Source of the DNA: Pholiota molesta
Taxonomy: Eukaryota; Basidiomycota; Agaricomycetes; Agaricales; Strophariaceae
Direction: 5' to 3'
Assembly (NCBI GenBank): GCA_014925825.1
Contig: JACGCK010000012.1
Coordinates: forward strand, 658,962 to 722,961
Length of the DNA: 64,000 bases
The notes under the pieces: model-generated
Database searches by the model: none
Told to the model about the DNA's origin: nothing
Seen by the model: only the letters and a program-made list of their open reading frames with translations
Position numbers and translations under genes: made by a program
Part shown: positions 33,428 through 45,075 of the stretch, one piece after another
Numbering within the stretch: position 1 is the first letter of the stretch
Layout of the letters: each line of letters starts with the position of its first letter

Positions 33428-36400
33428 CTATCTACCCATTACATAGGGATGACGAGGGCGGATACCCCGCGCACGTCTCTCTTCAATGCTTCGTTCCCTT
33501 GCTGCCTGCTCGTCTAAGTGTAAGTCGACCTGATGTCGAAGGAGGACAAAGTCATGATGACGGAGGTAGGGGTTGAGGTAAAAAGACGGTGCTTTGCTAA
33601 CCACCTTTTCGGCTGTCCAGCCCAAATCTTGAGCGCTGGCACTTCCAAAAACAGGGATCAGGTGGCAGGTACGGACGATGTCAGTGATAGGTATGATTGA
33701 AGCACGGCGGCGGTGATTCTGTGATGAAAAAGAAACCTGATACATGCCGATGCCGGGCACTGGGTGGCGCAAAGGCTTGAACCATGATACGTATGCGAGA
33801 GGGCAGGGGAAGGTTCCAAATTCATCAGGTAATTTGAAAATTACATGCACCTGGGCGACGCAGAGGCCTAATCCAAATCTTGTCAACACGCCGCACTGAG
33901 AACACCAGAATTCTACACGTACCACTTAGCGGACCTTCACCTTCAGCAGCCTCTGCTACACGAATCAAAACTGTGCTAGCTTTCGCAGCTACAGCGTGTT
34001 TGATCCCTCTTGAAGTGACGGACCTGGCAACAGCTTTCGTTGCGTAAACAACATCTTGGGCTGGGAGATCACTATCCATGGAGACTTCACGTAGCGTTGG
34101 TAGATTGAGAACAATGCGTTTATAGATTGAAAACACGGTGCGATCTGAGCCCCGAGCAGTGCATCCTGGGAGATAAGACGCCAGAAACCGGTTAAAAATG
34201 ACGAGGAAGTCCGCGGCATTGAAGTCGGTGGCGATAGAGGTCGGTGATGCCCCCACAATAGCCGGTTTTTTAGCCACACGGTAAACGTGATGTTGTTGAG
34301 GCTCTTCCACCACGCCTTCCACCACGCCTTGAGTTCCATCGTCTGCTGCGCCTTCTTCCTCCTCTCCTTGTTCTTCGTTTGCCGCGGCCCTCCTTCTTCT
34401 CTCATTATCTCTGCCGTGTAACCTGGGACCGCCCATTGAAGATAGAGGCATCGCTGATGTACGGCCTCTTGTCGACCCAACCACACTGTCATCTGACGAA
34501 TATATTCTTTTTTGTTTCCAGCATGATAGCCCATCTTCGCCAGATCGATATGTAGACGTTCTGTGCCTTCGGTATTGAAGCCATCGGCCGTCCCACGAGA
34601 ACGAATCGAATCCGGGTAATGTTCGATATTGTGGATTTTGCTGATATTGAAATGGGCACGTATTCCTAGGCGCTCGAAGATTTCCTTGTTTCGATGGAAC
34701 ATCAGCCATGCCGCGCCGAGTTTCTGTAACGATTCGTCGGAATGGGTTTCAAAGTGCGCATAATAGATAAAGTCCAGGACACCGCGAACGGCCAAAAGGA
34801 CCTGTGGATCAGTCGCCCCCGCCAGGACGCCTAGAAAAACCTTCTCCATGTTTTTGTGCTCGGTTCCCGTCCACTGCGACGTCAGCGATATGCCCCTTTT
34901 GAAATGCCGCAAGTCTGGATGCAACGACATGGATTTAAATCGTTCGTCGATTTCTTCTTCATCGCCATGAACACTTTGGGTCGCCCAACTGACGATGTGA
35001 TCCTTGAACACTCCCTTGTGTAGTTGATGTAAGAGATCGGGTGTTATGCAAGTGAATATATTGCAGTGAGGTAAGTCTCGCCAGAAAGGATCTGTGAGAC
35101 GTAGGTTTTGATCAACGAAATCTTCAGATGAGCGCCCATGTGCCTTGTCATCAATCGCCTCCAAGGTTTTTTTGGGATCTCGCAGGACGGAATGCACGAG
35201 GTAATTGCCCCTTGATTTAGGATGGACGGTACACTGAGGGCAAGAATTCTCTTTACAGCATACAATGAGGCATTGTTCCGGATAATCGGCGATGTAAGCC
35301 GCAAGAATGGCAAAGATCAGACGGATGAAGCCGTCGGCGCAGACCATTTCGACACCATCCTTTCCAGCGGCTTTTAAAGGTTCGAGGATCCGGCGCATGC
35401 ATTCATGGAAAAGCTGATACCCTTGTTCAGAGCGTCGTTTCTTGGTAAAGCACTCCAACTTGCAGACGGGGATATATCCCACAAGTACCATTGCGCGCGC
35501 TGTGGGCTTGCGCCGGGTGCCCTTGTCAATGTTGCCTATACTGAGATAGACCGGCCAAGCCACCTTGTCGCCACTGAAACGTGATAGATTCGTTTTATCA
35601 GAAGAGAGTATCACAGGGCACACGGTTGCTCCATCCGGCAGTTTACCCTGTAACAACTTGTCCTTCAGCACTGACTAGTATCTCCCGACGTATGTTACGG
35701 ACGAACCTGTATCTCCCACCACCAGTCTGCCGTCCACATTTCCGAATATTCCCTATTAGTCCCATCGTCGTTCTTGAAAATGCGCCGAGGTGCGTATGCT
35801 TGTTTTCCATCGAAGGCGGGATTACCCAATAACTCTCTGATGCAGTCCACAGGGTTTCGATGCCAAAGTTCGACCTCTTCGGTTCGCACTCGCCCCGCAT
35901 GGTCCTTCCGGTCGCCTGTGATTGAAAAGGTCGTGCATGTCCATGCAGGTCCTGAAGGTAGGCTGTCGATGCGTTTCAATAGGGCATGGCTATTGTGAAA
36001 TGCGGGGTTCGCATCCTCGCGAATCTCGATTGCAGGGGTAAGTATCATGATTTAATATTGAGATACTATTTAAACTCACCATTTGCAACTCTAGAAAGGA
36101 ATCCATCTTCGCTTGACTGATGCCAGACTTCATCATCCACCGTGCAAGTTCCCACTCGCGCTGGCTTTCAAAAGGCGCCCAAGGTGCTTCGTTTGCGCTT
36201 CTCTGGTTCTCTCTGTGTTGTGCAAAATTGGTGATACCCTGACCTAGAACTGCGCCTGCCGGAGGATCATATTCCTCAACATATCGGACTTCCGTGTCGG
36301 TGTTCATCCCTTGATGTGCCATAGGCTGTGCTGCCGGTGTAGGTGGTGCTGTATCTAAGGTGGCATTCATCGAGCTGGGCTGAAATCCGAGTGGTGCGTC

Positions 36401-36613
36401 TTCCCAGTCTACATCCATGTCCTCCATATTATAATCCAAAATATTGTTCGCCAGGTTTGAGCCATCGTTCGCGGGAAGGCATGGGGCCTCAGCATCAGAG
36501 GCCTCTCCGGCGTCAGCCAGCATTTTCGCGCGGCATCTTTTTGATTGGAGAATATGAAGGTGAAGACCGTGCGATGTATGTGTCGCAGGACAGTAGGGGC
36601 ATTTATTTGACAT
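33428..36613 (-). CDS. Plavaka transposase
   Basis: The first exons are 36613-36080, 36024-35708 (approximate) and 35674 onward. The N terminus has a C2H2-like finger (CPYCPATHTSHGLHLHILQ). It is followed by WAPFESQREWELARWMMKSG and MDSFLELQM, then HNSHALLKRIDSLPSGPAW, all typical of Plavaka transposases of mushrooms. The core contains PVILSSDKTNLSRFSGDK, SCPQCTVHPKSRG and FTCITPDLLHQLHKGVFKDH. Near 34400-34420 the frame must change (from QWAVPGYTAE to DNERRRRAAANEEQG), a change that one added base would allow. A small intron near 33850-33920 precedes the last exon, which ends at 33428. The transposase is therefore either inactive or affected by a sequence error. Confidence 0.75.
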
Positions 36614-36780
36614 TTGAGACGAGTTTTTGACTATCCACGGGTCTGAGGATGGCGATCTCTCTGTGCCAATGTGATGCTGACTAAGGCTTTGTAAGCCACA
36701 CACATTTGCAAAATTTTGGCTTATCTCTTTTCTTCAGCGACGACCACCCCGCCTCTTCCATCGCTCTTCAGCTATTTATT

Positions 36781-39777
36781 ATGCCATCTAAAGGTAAACG
36801 CAAGATCATCGAGGATTCGGAGGATGAAGGCTCGTCGGACGGCCTCGAGCAAGATGACGCCGAATCGCCTGCGCACAGTAAGCGACAAGCGAAGCCATCG
36901 AAAAAAAAAGCACAAATCGGTACTCTTACCATTTGTGCGCTGTGGATAACCTTGCTAACTTTCAAGCATTTCAGAGGAAGAGGACCTTGCGGCTGCACAG
37001 CGCCGGCTCGACCGCATGCAGAAAGACCTGAAAAAACGTCAAAAAGCAATGAAAAAAGGTAAATGTTGTCCATTCTGTCCTCTGCCCCATGACTGATATG
37101 TTCTTCAGCTGCACAAAACAAGCCGAGCAATGAAAACGAAGAGATCGAAAGCGAAGACGATGACGATTCTGGCCCTATGGGCAGTGGATTTTCGAATGCG
37201 GTGTGTTTTTGTTTCACAGTTTAAGATTTTAATCTCAAAGCTATTAAGATTCGACCCTTGTCAACCAGTCAGGCTCCAAACGTGCCGACACGCCCAGCCC
37301 AGTTCAAGCTAGTGCTTTAAGGTCCGGTCCAGTCCGGTCTTTTACCCCCCAGGGGCTTGGACCGAGACCGAGACCGGTCTATCTATTTTTAAAATGCTCA
37401 AAAAACCGGACTGGACTGCAAAAGACCGGTCCACTGCGGTTTTTTGCAGTCCAAAGACCGGTTCAGACCGGTTACAGTCTAAACTGGTCTCAACCGGTTA
37501 AAGACCGGTTTAGACTGGTGGCCTTTAGGTAGTATATTGTATGTAGTAAGTAGTACTTCAAAGAATACGAAAATTGGTGGAGAAATGAGTGAGAAACAAT
37601 TAAAATACTAGCATATGCAGTGGTTGAACGCATTTTGTTGTATCTCAATCAATTCTCAACCAAAAATTATGGCTATATGCTTATTACGAAGCTACTTTTT
37701 ATATCTAGCTGTACCCCAGTTTGCGAAAGGGCGATGTTTAAATTGAATGAACCATAGGCAAAAGCGTCTTTAGAGTAGTCAAAAAGAGTAGAAAGCGTAG
37801 ATACTACCGTAGCTCAACCATTATTTGCTCAAATATTATAATCTAAATTGCATATTGCAGGGCTACATGTTGTCTATTTATGTGAAAATTTCCAAAAGGT
37901 GCGGACAATTAACGTTTGAACTGCGGGGAAAAGCGTTTTTAGACACCCAAAGTAATTATTTAAACAAAACTATTAATAACTTTGTCAATTCTTATGCTAA
38001 AAATATGATTTTAAATATATTCAAAAGGGCTTTTAGAGTTTTACAAGGCTACAAATTTTCACGTCTAAAGACCGGTTGAGACCGGTCCAAACCGGTTTTT
38101 GATCGGTCCATCTATTTTTTCAAACCTGTTGGACCGTGGACCGGACCGCGGTCTCGGTCTTTTCCGGTCCATCAAATTTCTGGTCTTTTCCGGTTCAGTC
38201 CAGTCCAGTCCCGGTCTTTTTTCCGGTTTTAAGACCGGACCTTCAAGCACTAGTTCAAGCGCATTGGGGCCGCGGCTGCCAATAAGCCTGCTTCCGAGAT
38301 CACCCGTATGTCAGTTAATGCATACAAAGGTTTGCCTGCCACTGGTACATATGAGGAAGACAACGTCCATGGTATAGAAGATAATGAGAATGCACCCGAA
38401 GGGTAAGTATTTGTTTGATTAACCAATAGACATTACTGACTCGCAGCTGGGAGCTGTAGAGATGACTTATCGCCTGATCCACAATCATTGCACTCCGAGG
38501 ATCATCTGCAACGTTCTTCAGATGTCTCGGAGCGCAGCTCATCATTGGCACCTCGTACATTGTTTGCCGGTGAGAATTATATTCACTGCTCGATGATTCA
38601 ACGTCTGTATCACGTTGTTGCTAGCCCCGGGACGTATGACACCTAGCACCCAGGCTGGCTCGGCCAATGCTGCGGTAGTCCTCCAGACACCATCGCTTCG
38701 GAAGGACTCCTCTGTGAACCCTAAAAAACCGAAGGCATCCGACTATGAGAATGTCGTGCAAGCTTTGATCTTGCGCGCCGCATTCGAGTACGAGGCCCTG
38801 GTCTCAACTAAAAATGCTTTTCCAGATACAACATTGCGTCACAAATGGGCGCTCAAGGTATGGAAGAATACGATGAAGGATACGGATGAACACTTTGAGA
38901 TGACTGATGCTATAAGCTCGGTGGTAAGATCTTTGGCTTTAGGAGGTATATCTGATCATTGATGAATGACTGGTTATTCCTTTTGATAGATTCGTAATCG
39001 GAGCTCGCGTATTCGGGGCCACGCTTTAACGGTCATCCGACCTCTCTTAACGACTCTCCTTGGATTTAAAAAAGGTAGCAGTGCCGCCCACGTCGCAGCA
39101 AATCAACACCTCGCACAGCAGCTCAAACCGGCGGTCGGAGGTGCCGTTTTCCATTACAAGGTGCAGTATTTGTGTCTGGCGTTTTCATAATGATTCGCTT
39201 TTGATAAATATCATCTAGGACATGGAAAACATGACAGGCTATGCCGAAGCGAAGATCCTATCGACTGCCATTGAGGCCATCTGGTTCGAAGATATGAAAT
39301 CCCATGGAGTTATCTTCAGTACGTTATTCAACCCTATCCCTCTTGAAACAATGGCTCTGGTCATGACTATCGTACGTCTCTCACTACTATTCACGCCTTT
39401 GGACTGATGTGTGATCTACTGTTGTTTAGCTCGACTTCTGCATCGAAGAATGGGCGACAGGGCGTTTCGTCAAAGGAAAACTATGGGAGAGTGGAGTGAT
39501 TGAACGACACAAGGTCTTTAGGAAGGATCTCGAGGAGTGGCAGGAGTTGAATCCGGTGGCTGTCACGGGTATTCGAAAGAAGATGTATCTGCGCGCTAGG
39601 TAAGTGATCAGGGTCCTTCATTGTTCAAAGTATCTCTGACGAGACATTGATAGTCGTAATGCGGGCGTGGTCGACATCTCTACAGCCAAACAAGCTTTAG
39701 TAGGCGAGGCTCGAGAACGCGCACGAAAGGATTTAGAAGGGCGAACGGGGGAAACTGACAGTGAAGCTGAAAACTAA
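36781..39777 (+). CDS. DUF6532 protein gene, split by a hAT-like MITE
   Basis: Exons: 36781-36919, 36975-37058, 37109-37200, 37273-37309 (interrupted), 38261-38402, 38460-38569, 38625-38923, 38990-39160, 39219-39371, 39430-39599 and 39654-39777. Without the inserted element and one target copy the phases fit perfectly and give 506 residues. The N-terminal 200 residues are acidic and basic low complexity (KGKRKIIEDSEDEGSSDGLE). The C-terminal 280 residues form a helical domain (ILRAAFEYEALVSTKNAFP, SRIRGHALTVIRPLL, AAHVAANQHLAQQL, IPLETMALVMTILDFCIEEW) that I recognise as DUF6532, a family expanded in agaricomycetes. It lies inside the Plavaka ends. The molecular role is unknown; the basic N terminus would suit a nuclear protein. 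Confidence 0.7.
37310..38252. mobile_element. hAT-like non-autonomous element (MITE) in the DUF6532 exon
   Basis: Both ends read TAGTGCTT(T/G)AAGGTCCGGTC inward. The flanks carry a perfect 8 bp duplication GTTCAAGC (37302-37309 and 38253-38260). TAGNG ends and an 8 bp duplication are hAT hallmarks. About 200 bases at each side are packed with GACCGG/CCGGTC words in both orientations, likely transposase binding sites. The core is AT-rich and has no transposase. Confidence 0.9.
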
Positions 39778-40250
39778 GGTAAGTGTTCAGCTTCCGTCAT
39801 TAATCACGGTATCCCTGATGTGATATTGATAGGTAGCATCGTCGACATATGTCCTAAGCAAGGGCGAGGCTCGATAACGTGCACGAAAACATTGAGAGGG
39901 GTGAATGGGGGAAACAAACAGTATATTTTAATAGCCCAATATGATTTATTTGTGAATTTCACGGAAACGATGTCGGACAAACTGAGTGTCTCTATAGCAC
40001 AGGTAGGATGAGTATACTGAGTAGATTGACAACTACGGAGTCTCGGTAGCACGGGTAGGATGTGTAGACAGGATAGACTGACAACTATGTAGTCTTGATA
40101 GGACTACGGAGATATGGCTGCAAACTACGTAGAACTACTGAGACATAAGGTACATCTACGGAGACTACTCAGAAGGGGACATCTCTACGGGGCTATGGTG
40201 ACTACTGGTCCTACATAGGTCTACATAGTCAAGTGACTTCCTCCAGATGG
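39778..40250. repeat. Right end of the Plavaka element with a decayed copy of the last DUF6532 exon
   Basis: The segment 39778-39935 resembles the final intron and exon of the DUF6532 gene (both have GGGCGAGGCTCGA.AACG.GCACGAAA and a following GGGGGAAAC), so the gene's tail is duplicated in tandem in degenerate form. From 40010 on, short words such as ACTACGGAG and TACGTAG repeat up to the terminal inverted repeat. Confidence 0.55.
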
Positions 40251-40461
40251 AGAGCGGCTCAGGCCTCTGGTACGCGAAGACTGTTTGATGTCACGTGCCA
40301 ACGAGCAGTGGCAAATTTACGGCCGTTCTGCCCGAGAGGTGAACCGTGCGCCGGATTTTCACTAACCCGTCTGGGTCTGTAAATTTGCTGAGGGACTCTC
40401 ATCCCTGATTCTCTCCTCCCTTCATCAGTCTCCGTACCCGAGGCAGTAAATTTATCTCTAC
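40251..40461 (+). repeat. Split direct repeat A1, right part
   Basis: Nearly identical to 48592-48803 (one or two differences, such as ATCCCTGATT against ATCCCTCATT). The first 34 bases of A1 are 9.4 kb to the left at 30799-30832, separated by the Plavaka insertion. Confidence 0.9.
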
Positions 40462-40494
40462 ATCTATCTTACCATCGTACCTCACCTTCAAATT

Positions 40495-41880
40495 ATGCCC
40501 AATGAACCCTTCGAAGTGGTCGAACACCCTAGCCGATCCTCCCGGTCTTCTAGAACGGCTTCAGGAACCAACGCCCGAGGGTCCGGCGCCACGCCCGCGA
40601 CTACTGGACCGGCTGAGAACCCCATCAATCAAAGAAGCTCAGGAAGCGAGCCAGCCGGAGGTAGCAGAGCCGAGCCTACTGCGACGCCTACAGCCCCCGA
40701 ACATCCCCCTGCTGGACAGATTGAGCAGGTCGAGGAACTCGACGGTATCGTCGACCGCTTCCGCTCTGACCAGCTCTCCAAGCCTAAAGCGATCGCGCTC
40801 ATCCTTCGAACGATCAGATACGACCCAGACTCGAGCGACCATGCCCAAGAGCAAGCGCTCGAACTGTACCTCTCGGCCATCAACTCTCACGAGGCCATCA
40901 CTGCTGAGTCGGCTAGGCGCGGCGCCCCATACGGGGGAAACCTTGGTGAAGAGCAACAGATCGCGGGAGAACTCCTCGAACCCCGTCGAGACCCCGATGT
41001 TGATCGACGAGTCGACGACCTCATTAGCGAGTTCTCAGCCAAATCCGTCGCCGCTGAACCCGGAGACGATGATGAAGGAGAAAGAGCTTCCAAGCGTCCC
41101 AAGCTCTCCTTGTCCGACATGCCATAGTACAAGGACGAAGTCGAACGCCAAGACTCCGGGAACCCCATCTGTCGAAAGAACCGTGAACTCCTCGCCTTGT
41201 ACGCCCGCGACATCCCTCAAGTCAAGTTCTGGATTAGAAACTCAGCCCATGCCCCTTCTGGCTTCCCCACCTCCCAATGGGAGCGGATCATCCGAGGTGA
41301 AGCAGTCGACCTCAACGCCGTGTTCAGCAACCTCCACCGAACTGAACCTGCTAAGGAGAATGTCGGCCGCGTGGGAGATACTCAGATCACCTTCGGGTTG
41401 GCTGAACCGAAGAAACGGGTCGAGACCGCCGGCGATTGGATCTCGGCATGGAACCGGGTCGTACAAGCCACGAGGTTCGTATTCAGGCACCGCGAACAAG
41501 AACTTCGGGACTATGGCGAGTACATCGAAAGTCTCTTCGCAGCCAAAATCGCCAGCTCTCACCCCCGCATCCTCATGTACGACATTGCCATACGAAACGA
41601 GGTCGCTGGCGGACAGCGAAGTGTCTTGTCCGACGCAGCCTCCAAGTTCCAGCACTTGTACTCCGCCATCGTCGAAGCTGATGGCGTCGAAGCACCACGC
41701 CAATCAGGAACGCGGGGTCAGTCCGGGGGGTCTTCCAAAAATAACAAGCCCGCCATCTGCCATCGCTTCAACTCCGCGGCTGGATGCAACACGTCCGACT
41801 GCAAGTTCCTCCACGCTTGCCGCATCTGTCGAGCAACCGACCATTCCAGCGAAAGGTGCGACAAGCGTGGGAGGCAGTAA
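40495..41880 (+). pseudogene. Gag-like gene of the Ngaro element with an internal stop
   Basis: The frame runs from ATG at 40495 to the stop at 41880, interrupted once by TAG at 41125-41127 between SDMP and YKDEVERQ. The neighbouring sequence is otherwise intact, so a single substitution (for example of TGG) is the likely cause. The second half has FWIRNSAHAPSGFP, WISAWNRVVQATRFVF and a C-terminal zinc region CHRFNSAAGCNTSDCKFLH followed by CRICRATDHSSERC. This is the layout of gag proteins of fungal DIRS/Ngaro elements. A second frame (from 40502) is open across the whole of gag; only its part after about 41880 encodes the polymerase. Confidence 0.7.
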
Positions 41881-43720
41881 ACTCGCCTACGGCGCAATCC
41901 CCCGGTACCTCAGGTACAACGTTTGGACTGACGAGCGCTCGTCCTTCCTACCCACCACCACCGAGTGGACTGAGACCGCCGAACCCCTTCCCTCCGTTCC
42001 CCCTCATGAACTCAACAACCCCGTCGCACAAAAAACCATCTCTGAGAACCCACACCTCTTCTCCGTAACCACTCCCATCAATGTCGACGTTTTCGAACGT
42101 CTCCTCGCCTCCCACCCCAACCAACCCTTCGTCCGCTCCGTATGCAGGGGACTCTGCGAAGGCTTCTGGCCATGGGCAGACACCCACATCGGCGAATATC
42201 CCACCACACACTCCGAGGATCGTGGTCCTCCAGCCGACGCTGACAAGGCCGCCTTTTTACGTGCGCAGCGCGACATCGAAATCGAGAAGGGACGTTTTTC
42301 TCCCTCCTTCGGTTCTACCCTCCTGCCTGGCATGTATTGCATGCCCATCCACGCTGTCCCAAAACCCCACTCGTCCGATTTTCGCCTGGTGACGGACCAC
42401 AGCGCAGGCCCATTCTCCTTGAACAGCATGGTCGACGGCACCAAGGTTCGCGGTTTCCCACTGGACAACATGCGCCATATCGGCGAGATGCTCCTCTCTG
42501 TCCGCCGCACCCACGACGATCGCCCGCTGGTCATGTTCAAGTCGGACATCTCTGAAGCGTACCGCCTTCTCCCCATGCACCCCATTTGGCAGCTCAAGCA
42601 GGCCGTTTTTGTGGACGGCGAAGGGCACATAGACCGTCGCAATTGCTTCGGGAACTGCGCGGCCAACGGTCTCTTCATCTGCGTGAACGGACTTATTGCG
42701 TGGATTATCAAATACGTCAAAGAGATTCTGGGCATCTTCACGTACGTCGACGACTCATCGGGCTCCGACTTCGCTGACCGGCTCTCGTACTACGCCCCCT
42801 ACGATAAAATGATGCCGAGCAAGCAGGTAGCCCTGCTGCAGACCTGGGACGAACTTGGGGTTCCTCACAAGGAGAAGAAGCAGGTCTTCGGATCCCCCCT
42901 CACGATCATTGGCATTGATGTTGACCCCAACGCCATGACACTCACTCTGCCCGCCGAATCTCGCCAATCGCTCGTGGAGGAGCTCCGCTTTTGGGGCTCG
43001 AAGCCGACGGGTCGCTCCACCGGCGCCTTCAAGCTTAAAAAGTGGCAGGTCCTCGCCGGCTGGGTTAATTGGGCGCTTAACGTCTACCCTCTCCTTCGCC
43101 CCGCCCTCAACAACTTCTATCCCAAGATCGCTGGGAAGGTTGCTCCCCGTGAACGTGTGTGGGTCAACAACGCAGTCCGTGACGACCTTAACTGGGCGGC
43201 CGCCTTCATCGAGCGCTCTTCCGGTGTCCGTTTGCTCAAGTCGACCTCATGGGACCCATCCCTCGCCGATGTCACCATCTACTGCGACGCGTGCCTTGAG
43301 GGCCTGGGTTTTTGGTTCCCGGACCACCGAGTCGGGTACTACTCACCTGTGCCTGACGGCGTCCCCGTCGACTTAATCTTCTTCTTCGAAGCTTTGAGCG
43401 TCGCTTCAGCGGTCGAACGCGCGCACCTCTCTTCTCCAGATGGGTCTCGCATTGTCATTTTCACAGACAACATGAACACCGTCGATATATTCAATTCCCT
43501 GCACTGCCGCCCCGCATTCAACCACCTCCTCCGCTTCGTCGTCGACATCCTTGTCGAAGGCGACCACGATCTCCGTGTTCTCCATGTCCCCGGGGAGCAA
43601 AACGAGGTCGCCGATGCCATCTCTCGACAGGACTTTGGCAAAGCTATACGCCTCATTCCTGGCCTGCAACTACTTGATTTTCAACCCCCTCGACTGGCGC
43701 TGGGGGCCACGCAAAAATGA
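41881..43720 (+). CDS. Reverse transcriptase-RNase H of the Ngaro element
   Basis: This frame is +1 relative to gag and continues an open frame that begins at 40502; the protein-like part starts near 41880 (LAYGAIPRYLRYNVWTDE). Reverse transcriptase motifs are MPIHAVPKPHSSDFRLVTDH, FKSDISEAYRLLPMHP, RNCFGNCAANGLFICV and the catalytic box YVDDSSGSD. RNase H residues are IYCDACLEGLG, FFFEALSVASA, IVIFTDNMNTVDIF and NEVADAISRQ. The enzyme copies element RNA for integration as a circle. How it is translated (frameshift from gag or an internal start) cannot be seen. Its stop TGA overlaps the ATG of the recombinase gene (ATGA at 43717-43720). Confidence 0.85.
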
Positions 43721-44519
43721 TCATCAAATCCTCCGTGCGGTCCAGACAACCTAAACGGGAAGTCTGGACCCATGAGCGCTTAGTGCGGCAGCGCGCTATC
43801 GCGCTCGGCCACGTGATCGACACCTCAACATGGAAATCGTATGGTTCGGCCCTGAACTCCTACCTCGAATTCATTCGCCTACACAACATGCCCCTAGAAC
43901 CGACCAAGGACACCCTTTCCCTATACACCGTCTGGATGTGCCACCACATCCAACCAGACTCCGTCGACTCTTACCTGTCAGGGATCTGTCAACAGCTCGA
44001 GCCTTACTTCCCCGACATTCGCGCGAACCGCCGATCCGAGCTCGTCGCGCGGACACTGCAGGGCTGTATGCGCCTTCGTAACACTCCCACCACACGCAAG
44101 CGCGCCCTCACGCTCGACCACATAGCGCTGCGGCATGGTACTGTGTGACACGTCTGATTGGCTAAGTACTTTGTACCGTTGGTCACGGTTCCACTGGTCA
44201 ACAATGGTCAGTGTACAATGTACCGTATAAAACGGCACACTGTCTAGGGGACATTGTACCGTTGTGAACGGCTCTACAGTATACTGTGAGTAATTGAGTA
44301 TTATCTGGCATCATATTTTTCGATGCAGCGGCATCACTCTTTTCAGGTGCGGCATCATCCAGTTGGGAAAGCGGCGTCATATATATGGCATTTTAAATAT
44401 ATACACTGTTCTGGCAATACCGAATTTTTTTCGGCATTGTTTGTATAATATATGATATAGGATTGGAATAGGATGCCGATTTTTTGGCATCCAATATAAA
44501 TATAATGTATGGTGAGCAT

Positions 44520-45075
44520 AGAATGCCACAAAAATGCGGCGTCATGCACTGATATTGGATGTAGGATGCCGCATTTTTGCGGCGTCATGCAAATATAAAA
44601 TTGACATTGGATAGGGGTAGGATGCCGCATTTTTGCGGCGTCGTGCCAATATAAAATTGATATTTGATGGGGTAGGATGCCACATTTTTTCGTCATCATG
44701 CAAATATCAAATTGACATTGGATAGAGTAGGATGCCGCATTTTTGCGGCGTCGTACACATATAAATTTGATATTTGATGGGGTAGGATGCCGCATTTTTG
44801 TGGCATTATGCAAATTGGATGGGGGTAGGATGCCGCATTTTTTCGGCATCATGCAAATATAAAATTGACATTGAATGTGGGTAGGATGCCACATTTTCTC
44901 GGCATCATGCGAATTGGATGGGTGTAGGATGCCGCATTTTTGCGGCATCATGCAATTGTTGTTAGGGAGGCATAGGATGCCACATTTTCCATGGTATGGG
45001 CTATGTAGAAAATATATTATTGTGTATCTCTGTGGCATGGTGTATATATTGGTGTAGGATGCCGCATTTTTCACA
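44520..45075. repeat. Left array of GATGCCGCATTTTTGCGGC hairpin repeats
   Basis: About ten units of 40-65 bases, each with a small hairpin in which GCCGC pairs with GCGGC around a T run, separated by ATGCAAATATAAAATTGA-like linkers. Confidence 0.85.

Larger units (their letters stand above)
30833..40250. mobile_element. Plavaka-type DNA transposon inserted in the A1 repeat
   Basis: The ends are CATCTGGAACAAG on the left and, read inward from the right, CATCTGGAGGAAG; both are followed by subterminal ACTATGTAG words. The bases GA flank both ends (30831-30832 and 40251-40252). The intact A2 repeat (CCAATGAGAGCGG near 48590) shows the site before insertion with a single GA, so the target duplication is 2 bp. 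The element carries a transposase on the minus strand (33428-36613), two coiled-coil genes (31286-32006 and 32539-33378) and a DUF6532 gene (36781-39777) on the plus strand, and is itself invaded by a hAT-like MITE at 37310-38252. Confidence 0.8.
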
